A model generated the notes under the pieces. It saw nothing but the letters and a program-made list of their open reading frames with translations, had not been told where the DNA came from and did not search any database. This document shows positions 55,827 to 64,000 of a DNA stretch of 64,000 bases, piece after piece. This stretch comes from Malania oleifera (Eukaryota > Streptophyta > Magnoliopsida > Santalales > Ximeniaceae). The DNA is taken from contig NC_080428.1 of NCBI RefSeq assembly GCF_029873635.1, positions 69,523,101-69,587,100 on the forward strand, in the 5' to 3' direction. Each line of letters begins with the position of its first letter. Positions within the stretch are counted from its first letter, which is position 1. Both the position numbers and the translations under genes were made by a program.

Positions 55827-58800
55827 ATGAAGGCGGAGGATATGAAGACGAAGCAGCTTGGGAATGAAGGTGCCAAGCAAAAAGAGCGACACATTGTTAC
55901 GTGGAGTCAGCAGGTTTCTTCTTTGTCACTCTGTTTTGTTCTGAGATTACTTGCCAATTTGCTTCTTTGGCTCATTTTGTGATGTGGGATATTTGAGTTG
56001 CAGGAGGATGATATTCTTCGGGAGCAAATTGGCGTCCATGGAACTGAAAAGTAGCGTCTCTTTTTCACTAAAATTTGTGGGTTTTTGTGTGTGTGGGTGG
56101 GTGGGTTGTTCTTTATTACTTTTTATTTTTAAATTTTGTTCTGCTAATGGTGGGTGGATGAATGAAACTGAGGGCTTTTTTGTGGTGAGCAGCTGGACGA
56201 TTATTGCTTCCAAATTCAAGGATAAAACTACAAGACAGTGCAGAAGAAGGTTGATGAAATTGCAATGATAATAATATTACATTCAAAAGTTGCTTGATGA
56301 TTCTCTTTTTATTTATTTAATCATTGTTCTTCTTGCTGATTTTTGGCGTCTAATATGATGTTCATATAACTATATTATTGCAGATGGTACACTTACTTGA
56401 ATTCTGATTTCAAGAAAGGGGGATGGTCTCCGGAGGAAGACATGCTCTTGTGCGAGGTAACTGATGCCCTACGTGTGCATTTGCAATCATCTGGCCTCCT
56501 AGAGTTTTTGTGGTCCTGATGATGAGATATTAATTGGAGATAAGATTTCAATAATAATAAAAAAAGGGCAGCCCGGTGCATAAAGCTCCCGCGTATGCGA
56601 AGGTTCATCAAAACTGAGTGTCCTTATATGTTATTTGAAGCAATATGTAATTTCAGCTCTTATAAAAGGTGTTGGTTTATTTACACATTCAAGTTTTCGG
56701 TTTGGGAAAATAGAGAACCATTTCAAGTCGTTAAGACCCAAAACTGATTGATGTGTTCTGTCTCTTAAAAGTTCAGCAGAAACAACACTATATTTCAATT
56801 TTGATAAGCATATTTTTCTTCATTATTAGTTGGTGTAGTTGTCAAATAATTCAAGGTGGATTGCAGGCTCAGAAAATTTTTGGCAACAGATGGACTGAAA
56901 TAGCAAAGGTGGTTTCTGGCAGGTATAAGAACAATTTTCAAGTTCCATTTTTCTCGACTATAGTAGATATTTTTCTCCTTTTTTTTACAATTTTATTTTT
57001 ATATTATTTTAGTTTAACTTATCTTTGTTTCCCTGTTTATATAGAACTGATAATGCTGTAAAAAATCGGTTCTCCACCCTGTGCAAGAAGAGAGCTAAAC
57101 ATGAAGCCTTATCAAAAGAGAACAACACTTTGTACATCAACCAAAATAACAAGAGGGTATTATTTCAAAATGGGTATAATACAGATGGACCATTAGAAGG
57201 TGCAGCAACTCTGAAAAAGATGAGGTAATTAAAAAGATAGAGTGCCTCCAGTTTCATGTTTAACAGATAAGTGTTCGTATATAGTGACACTTTGTTGTGA
57301 TTCAGGCGGTTCCACATCCCTGATCTCGCAGAAAATTACAATCGCAAAGAAAAATCACTTGGCGAATGTGGAACAACTGTGCATCAGCAACTAAGACACC
57401 CATTTGCAGTTTTGGTTCAGAACTTCCACAATGTCAGCAACTTGGCAATTCAGCATCATGCCAGCAATGTCAAGGAGGCCTCAAATGATGGTAAATCCCC
57501 CTTAAAAACTTTTTGGTAAAAACAACTTTCAATGCATTACTCTTGCACAACCTGAAGGGCATATTAGAAGATGTATTAGAGCAGGACATTATTAGTTATT
57601 TCATTTAATGCTTATGTTGGTAAAGACATGATTTGTTATTTCAGAAGATACCATGTTAATTGTTTTCTTCCTTTGGAATCTTAGATATTTTTTAATTGTT
57701 TATTGCACTTAACTGAAACAATGGAAAGTTAATATAATTTTTTGCTTACGATGCAAAAGCAGCTCAGAGTAACAAGTTTCGAGGAACATTTCTGAAGAAG
57801 GATGATCCAAAGATAACTGCTTTGATGCAACAAGCAGAATTACTCAGCTCTCTTGCAGTAAAAGTTAATGCGGAGAACACGGATCAGAGTCTTGAAAATG
57901 CTTGGAAGGTAAGAAATATTTGATAGGTTTCAACTTTGCTATGCCATTGTGCTCGTCAAAGTCTAGTCTGCCTAGTGAAAACCAGTAGATATGGCTTACT
58001 TCCATGGGCATTGAACGCCAATGCCAGACTTGACAGTGTACCTTAACTCACCAAACTAATTCAATTTCTTGTGATAGTCTGGTCTTGATGCATTCAGCAA
58101 GACTAGATATGACTATCTGGGTAAGTTTAATTATTTTGGCTTTAAGAAACCCAAATTAGTAGTGTGGCTCAACCGCAAGCATAATGTCAATAAAGAAAGA
58201 CTGAACTCATGCTCTCAGTCACCATATTTGAGTGCCGCGTGTATCATTGTGCCATTTATATTGCTCTCAGTGGATGCTGGTATATCCTCTGTTAACTGTT
58301 CAAATTAGAAAAATAAAAAATGAGACACATGTATTGGATATTCCCTTGGTAATAATCAGATATGATATTCAGGCTCTCCAAGATTTCCTCAACCAAAGCA
58401 AAGAAAGTGATATGCTCAGATTTAAGTTTTCTGGTATGGATTTTCAACTCGAAGATTTCAAAGACTTGGTAGATGACCTGAGGAGTAGCGAGGAAGGAAG
58501 TCGTCCATCCTGGAGGTAATAAATTTGGTTGAACATCAAGATTTAAATTAGGTTTACTCATCATATTAAATTTGTGTTTTTGCTGTTCTACAACATTTTG
58601 AATGGGCGGTTGATGTGTTGTAGGCAACCTGATTTATATGAGTCTCCAGGGAGCTCCGAATACAGTACAGGATCTACTCTCCTGTCCCAAACAACAGGAG
58701 ATAAAACAGAACAAACTCAAGCTGAGGTTTGTGGAATGCATCAGGATATTGGAATTCAGCTACAATCAGTTAATTCAGAAGAACGAAATGGTGGTAATGA

Positions 58801-61800
58801 TTGCAGAAATGGAATTATTTCTGGTGCAACAACAAATGAAGGTAGTCAATTGCTCACATTATATAAAAATGCCTGTTAGATATAATTTTGATACTATGTA
58901 TGGTGAATCCTCTAAATTTAAAATTTCTAATAAAATATGAAAATATTGCAGCAGATATCTTTTTGTCCTGTGATGAACTGAAAAACAATGGAGTTGCTTC
59001 AGCCTTATCAAATACAGAGTTCAGTTCGCCACTACAAGTAACTCCACTGTTCAGGTCCTTAGCAGCGGGGATTCCCAGCCCCAAGTTTTCAGAAAGTGTA
59101 AGTTCTCACAGGATTTTATACATACTGATTATCAAGTCATTTGAATTATTTTAATCTGTTGATTACCTATTGATTAACATGAATCTGAATTTACTGATAA
59201 TCAAGCCATTAGTAATTGATTTTGGATTTTTGTGTCTATCCATTATCAGTCTATCTGTCAATGGACAGGACTTTGATTTGCTTATAATGAAACCATAAAA
59301 GAATATGCGTAGCATTGCAGCAGCTCTTCTATAAAGATGAGTAACAATTCGAGTTTGTGTAAAGAATTCTGAGTCAAAATATGATTTCAAAGATGAGCAT
59401 TCCGTAACTTAAGAAATTGTGGATGAAGTCTTAAGAAACAAAGTTTAACCAGAATTTTATTTTATAAACTTCATATAGGTTGAATTTCCAAAAACTGACA
59501 ATTGTAACTTGAATTTCACCAAAGCTGAAAAAATTTTGAAACACTGCTATAATATATGTTTTTCCATTCTTAACAATTAGCTGCCAAAAAAAAAAAAATG
59601 CTTACAACAACAATAAAACCAAGCCTTAGTCCCACTAAGTGGGGTTGGCTATATGAATCCTTTTCCGCCAATTTATGCAATCATGGACTATTTCTTTTGA
59701 CAAATTCAAGGATATTAAATCCTTACTCACTATCTTCTCTCAAGTTATTTTAAGTCTACCCCTACCCCTTCTATTAACCCCCGCAGTAACTAAGTCACTC
59801 TTCCTCACAGGTGCACTATGTGGCCGACATTGCAAGTGTCCATACCATCTGAATCGTCCCTCCCTTATCGTCCCTCCCTTATCTTATCTTATCTTCTATA
59901 GGAGCCACACCTAACTTATCACGAATATGTTCATTCCTTAATTTATCTTTCAATATTATACCACTCATTCATTTAAGCATTCTCATCTCAGAAACTTTTA
60001 CTTTTTGGATATTATGTTTTTTCGTCGTCCAACATTCCGATCCATATAGCATAGATGGTCTTTTAGTTGTCCTATAAAACTTCCCTTTCAATTTTAAGGG
60101 TATTCTACGATCACATAGCACACTTCAAGCACTTCTCCATTTTACCCAACTTGCTTTAACTCTATGCATTATATCATCTTCAATTTCTCCTTCATCTTGC
60201 ATAATAGATCCAAGGTATCGAAATCTACAAGTGCTATTTATTTCTTCATCATCAAGTTTAACTTTGTCTCCTATCATTTCTAAAAAAAAATGTTTAAATA
60301 GAAAATTTGAAAATGGAAGAAAACAGAGATTCTGTTTGATTTAAAAAAAAATCGCAAGCACCTCATTGCAAGGGAACTGCATAAGAAGAAATGGGAAATG
60401 AAAAAGTTGAAAAGAGAAAATATAAGTAGAACTTTGGAATGAGAAATAAACTATGTCTGCAGACATGGATGAAACTAGAGGTCTCTAGTGTTATCAAAGT
60501 CATTACTAAATAAAGGTGATGTTCAATTAGAAGCATTTTCAGTAAATTAATGAAATTCTTAAAATGTTATAATGCAAAATTGATCAGTATTTAGCTTCTG
60601 TTGAGTCAGCAAATAACTAGGGTTTTAAACGTGGTATGTTTCTATGGTCAGCAGGTTGTTTAGTTTGTGGTTTTTTGGGTAAAAATGACTCGTTGAAACA
60701 CATCAAAATACTAATTGTACCCATTTTGTTGCACACTCTTGGAAGTATAAACTAAAATAAATTATAGAAGAGTCTAAAATAAATTATAGAAGAGTAGATA
60801 GAGAGAGAGCACGGCTTAGTTGAAGAAATTTTTCTTGTAACAACAGATAAAGTGGGGGGGCCTTGTGGCCCATGGACGCCCATTTTTTAAACAGTGTACA
60901 GCCTTACAAACGCAGTTTGTACCACATTCGTGTCATGGAAAAGAATTCATGGTAGATAAGTTCATAATCAAGTAGAGACTAGAGAATGAGGTAAGCAAAA
61001 CAAATTGACTCATCTCCAGAACAGTTTTTTTAACATAGTAATTTTTCCTTTGCCTAGATATTGTGGAACAAAATAAGCTTTTGTGGTTATATGGTTATAC
61101 AATCTCTGGGAAACTTAGACATCTGCAGTTTGGATGGCATAAAAAAGGCCCAAAGTTGGAAATTGGAATCATATCATGGGACCTAGTCATTGTGCTCTCA
61201 AGCTCAATGTGACTCCATCTTTGAGATAGGCTTCCATGGGATAAATGCTTAATCATCAGAATAAAAATTGCATTCATATTGTCATATACAGTTGGTCAGT
61301 AGAATATTAATGAATTGTTCTCTTGCCTATTAGATACAGCCTACCATGTAATGATTTTCCCTAGCCCACTAAGCAAACAATTGAGTGTTGAACAGCCAGT
61401 ACAAACAAGTATTGTTTCTGAAAGAATGAATGAACAGGCCATAGAGAAAAATGCTTATGAACTTCTCTTTCCGATTGAGAACAAATTGTTGAGCAAGAAT
61501 GGACTAGTCATCAAAGTAGCATAGTATCAGGAACATCTGAATGAGCCATGTGTGAAGATTAATTTCTTGCTATAGTAATGTTGAAAAGTAGAACAAGAAG
61601 CATTTGAGAGGTTGTCCTCTGTCCAATCAAATTACTTAAATGGGTTCTCATTTTCCCATGTTTGGGCAATGAATTAAAAGCAGCTTTTTATTTGATTTCT
61701 AGAGGTTTAGAGTAGAGGCACTCAACTTGTAAAACTTATAATACTAGGAAATAAAAATCTATTTGATGGACATTGTGGTATTATACTATTCAGGAACGCA

Positions 61801-62511
61801 GATTTATGATGAAAGATCATGTTGATAGATAAAACATATACGTCAGAAAGCAATCAAGCTGTGGATTAGCTGGTTTGTTCCATAATACAAAAAGGGTATT
61901 CACTGAGAAATGTAATCTTGTATAAAACTCTACTTGGATTGCTGTGAAGATGGAATGAAAGGATCAGATTCTTGGTCTGTTTCTGCTTGAATTTCAAATT
62001 TTGTATGCCAATAAAAAGTACAAGTGTCGGAGCTTAATCTTTTTAACCGAGTATTCATCCAATATGAAGACTGAGTGGAGTTTTAGATTATACCTACCAC
62101 GTAGCCCATGCTTTGGCTTTTAGCTGCTTGAGAGTGCAAAACTAGGAATATTATCATTTAGTGCTAAAGCTAATTTTAAATCTTGAATGCATGGGTGAAA
62201 GTGAGTGTTTTAAACTCTGAAAATTATATTTGTATTGTATTTTGTTGCTCTTTATGTAGGTGCAGTAGGTTCACTTCAAAAAATGTATTTCCAGATGAAC
62301 TCCTTGGTTTTGATGAATTGCATTGTTCACGAGGGAGGGACTTCTCGATGTCCCAAAATTTATTGCTAGACTGACTTCTTGTTTTTTATGTAATGTTCAG
62401 GAGAGGCACTTCCTACTCAAAACACTTGGAATGGAATCCCCATCTCTAAACCCAAGCAATCATCCTTCGCAAACACCACCCTGCAAAAGAGCACTCCTCC
62501 ATAGTCTATAA
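55827..62511 (+). CDS. FLP: FLP/MYB88-type R2R3-MYB transcription factor
   Basis: Twelve coding exons, all with GT-AG introns in phase: 55827-55913, 56004-56050, 56193-56249, 56384-56456, 56867-56922, 57045-57224, 57306-57490, 57763-57908, 58373-58515, 58624-58841, 58952-59097 and 62401-62511. They total 1449 bp, 482 residues plus stop. The sequence follows Arabidopsis FOUR LIPS closely: an atypical R2R3-MYB domain with R2 at about 22-70 (Trp 26, 46, 65) and R3 at about 74-125 (Trp 78, 97, then Phe 116 in place of the third Trp, as in FLP), with the signature RQCRRRWYTYLNSDFKKGGW. Conserved later blocks are FLKKDDPKITALMQQAELLS, FQLEDFKDLVDDLRSS, VTPLFRSLAAGIPSP and the C-terminus PPCKRALLHSL. 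In Arabidopsis this nuclear factor represses cell-cycle genes to limit guard mother cells to one symmetric division, and acts in other tissues. No disruption is seen; the last intron is 3.3 kb and carries a LINE fragment. FLP and MYB88 cannot be told apart in this species. Confidence 0.96.
59098..62400 (+). other. FLP last intron (3.3 kb)
   Basis: The donor GTAAGT at 59098 and acceptor TTCAG ending at 62400 are both good, and the flanking exons join in frame (...FSES | ERHFLLKTLG...). It is by far the longest intron of the gene, and it contains an RTE LINE fragment (59594-60290) and no recognisable alternative coding exon. Confidence 0.85.
59594..60290 (-). mobile_element. RTE-type LINE 3' fragment in the FLP last intron
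   Basis: The minus strand reads the C-terminal part of a plant RTE polyprotein: RFRYLGSIMQDEGEIEDDIM, then RRIPLKLKGKFYRTTKRPSM, LYGSECWTTKKHNIQKVKV and EMRMLKWMSG...KLRNEHIRDKLGVAPIEDKI. It ends in the characteristic 3' tail CCCCACTTAGTGGGACTAAGG with (TTG)n-like sequence at about 59604. Flanking A-runs ending ATG (about 59587-59600 and 60282-60292) look like a target-site duplication. The element is 5'-truncated and lies antisense to FLP. Its reading frame is still partly open, suggesting a fairly recent insertion. Confidence 0.85.
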
Positions 62512-63110
62512 GCAACATCTCTGATCCATCTCACATAAGAGATTATGCTGGGTCCACAACCATCATGATCTTATTTTACTTAAGCAATTTAGATACATAT
62601 ATATTTTTCCCCTTTTGAGTTCAGTTTCCGGGATCGCAGCCATGCTGACCTTATTTTTACAGAAGAAGATCTGCATTACAGTGATCCAGAATGTCATGGT
62701 GCATTCGCCAACAGATCTAACAACAAGCTCTGTGTTCTTTTTTTCTACATGAATTACTAGACCTAATATGCACTAAAACTCCGGTGTGCTCGTGAAAGTG
62801 TGTCATTCTTTTGTTTCACTTCTCATGGGAATCGGTTTCTCATGGGATTTGGTTTTGGGTATTCTCTTCCCCACAGTTTTTTTGGTTTTGATTTGTCATT
62901 GTACAGAACCTGCAGTATATCCCTAGTTTTACAGAGTGTAACTATATATATCGGCACCTCGCCTATATTCCCTAGATAAGAACAAGAAGGAAAGGGAAAA
63001 AAAAAAAAGGATCAACCAGTTGAATTGGATTCCTACTTGTTGATTTCGGTGTGCATAGAGTATAGAATAAGTTTTCTTGGGTTTTTAGCTTTTCTATTCA
63101 AACTGTCATG
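62512..63110 (+). other. FLP 3' untranslated region and flank
   Basis: Follows the TAA at 62509-62511. No clean AATAAA was found; an AATAAG at about 63066 could serve as poly(A) signal. The transcript end is unknown. Confidence 0.4.
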
Positions 63111-63369
63111 TACTATTTAACATTTTGATGATTGGAGTGGAAAATGGTTTTGGTTTGCACTCTGTTCTGATTATCTACTTTAGCTTGCTGAGAATTTGGT
63201 GATAGAATTTGAAAGAAATGACAGATGTTTAAAGCAGATGGCAGAATTTTCACAGAAGGAAGCATAATTAAAACAAGATATATTTGAAATATCACTGTAA
63301 GCTCCTTTTACTGGCAAAGAAAGCATGCAGCTGAAGAGGAAATTAGAAGAGATGAAAGAAAAGACTTAC

Positions 63370-63612
63370 AGGGGACAATAAATTTAATGCTTCTCTGAGT
63401 ATGGCACTGATAGAACCCTTGCCTCTCTGGGTTTTATAATGGGGTCTGTCTCGCAGGGAAGAAGAGCTGAGAGATCTCCCTTTAAAGGTTGGTTGACCTG
63501 TTATGGTGGTAGTGGTGCTGCTGCTGCCTGGTGGTGGACGAGTGTGATCATGACCAGAGCGAAAAAGCAAAGGTGAAAAGAGGGAGGGAACAATATGCAA
63601 AATAAAGTGCAC
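63370..63612 (-). other. Coding-like open segment on the minus strand, unidentified
   Basis: Open from an ATG at 63612. The protein is Ser/Thr/Pro-rich and basic (HTRPPPGSSSTTTTITGQP, FKGRSLSSSSLRDRPHYKTQ, GSISAILREALNLLSP). A consensus donor GTAAGT lies at 63364-63369, so it could be the first exon of a gene whose next exon would overlap the FLP 3' region. No downstream exon was recognised. Equally, it may be chance. Confidence 0.2.
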
Positions 63613-63718
63613 TCATTGGCTGTAACTTACTTTGGTTTGACTGTTTTGACCCCTAGACATGCCATGTAGGATGGTTTGATACTAGGGATACTTTGGGGAA
63701 TGAAACTTCGTGGCAGAC

Positions 63719-63935
63719 CCACCATCCAAATCATGACCCTACCATTTGGGAACCTAAACAAAATCACCACTGCCCACTTTAAATTCAAGGGCAAGGGCTT
63801 TTGATCCCAAGAAGTCCTATATGATTAAAGGGTTTGATGCCCTAGTAATGAAGCTTCTTTTCAAAACCACCACCCAGTTCATGGCCCTACTATTTAGAGG
63901 ACCTAAACAATCTCTGCAGCCGACTTTAATTAACA
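63719..63935. repeat. Imperfect direct duplication
   Basis: CCACCATCCAAATCATGACC, CTACCATTTGGGA-CCTAAACAA and CACTTTAA (63719-63783) recur as CCACCACCCAGTTCATGGCC, CTACTATTTAGAGGACCTAAACAA and GACTTTAA (63869-63932), about 150 bp apart. Confidence 0.75.
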
Positions 63936-64000
63936 ATGTACCTCTACCAAGTTCAAAATAAAGGTCTTGAACCAATTCTAATTGACCTCACGATTTATCC

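Noticed and set aside
1-64000. tRNA, rRNA, CRISPR, bacterial or organellar insertions
   Set aside because: No B-box/A-box pairs, rRNA motifs, regular spacer arrays or organelle gene sequence were recognised. This was a reading by eye, so short tRNA-like pieces could be missed.

Overview
This is nuclear DNA of a flowering plant, most likely a eudicot and probably woody. The evidence is an intron-rich, AT-rich sequence with GT-AG splice sites, a FOUR LIPS/MYB88-type two-repeat MYB gene, a gene for a chloroplast-targeted protein, and a dense load of plant Copia-type LTR retrotransposons with initiator-Met-tRNA primer sites. The species cannot be named from the sequence alone.

Only two host genes are secure. 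At 7741-8352 (+) a single-exon gene encodes a 203-residue plastid-targeted membrane protein with a YdbS/bPH2-like domain. At 55827-62511 (+) a 12-exon gene encodes a 482-residue FLP/MYB88 orthologue, the R2R3-MYB that ends the symmetric division of the stomatal lineage. A weaker candidate is a pair of minus-strand exons at 18023-18697 from an unidentified gene. Two short coding-like minus-strand segments (near 43.2 kb and 63.5 kb) are recorded with low confidence.

Layout: 1-190 LTR remnant; 836-6270 Copia element A (-); 6.3-7.4 kb intergenic with a small hAT-like repeat; 7.4-8.5 kb plastid-protein gene; 9075-13830 Copia element B (-); 14.97-15.97 kb local three-copy tandem array; 16-27.5 kb mostly unique or decayed intergenic DNA with the candidate exons, a LINE tail and a foldback repeat; 27500-36942 Copia element C (+), itself split by two later LTR-type insertions (29084-31303 and 33187-35136); 37-43.5 kb decayed LTR-like and tandem-repeat DNA; 43.6-47.66 kb Copia element D (-) joined through a single LTR to a second, short internal region; about 47.66-49.57 kb the 5' part of Copia element E (+); 49.58-52.26 kb a Gypsy-like LTR (-) with a long perfect hairpin; 52.3-55.2 kb intergenic; then the FLP gene, whose last intron holds a 3' fragment of an RTE-type LINE; 62.5-64 kb 3' flank.

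All retroelements here look like fossils: each has several to many breaks. The features of most interest are non-coding: arrays of self-complementary GTCGAC-centred motifs inside LTRs of apparently unrelated families, one LTR serving two internal regions, a tandem expansion confined to one LTR of a pair, an insertion with an exact target duplication but an atypical end, and a 38-bp perfect inverted repeat. I saw no tRNA, rRNA, CRISPR or recognised microRNA gene. All divergence figures are by-eye estimates.
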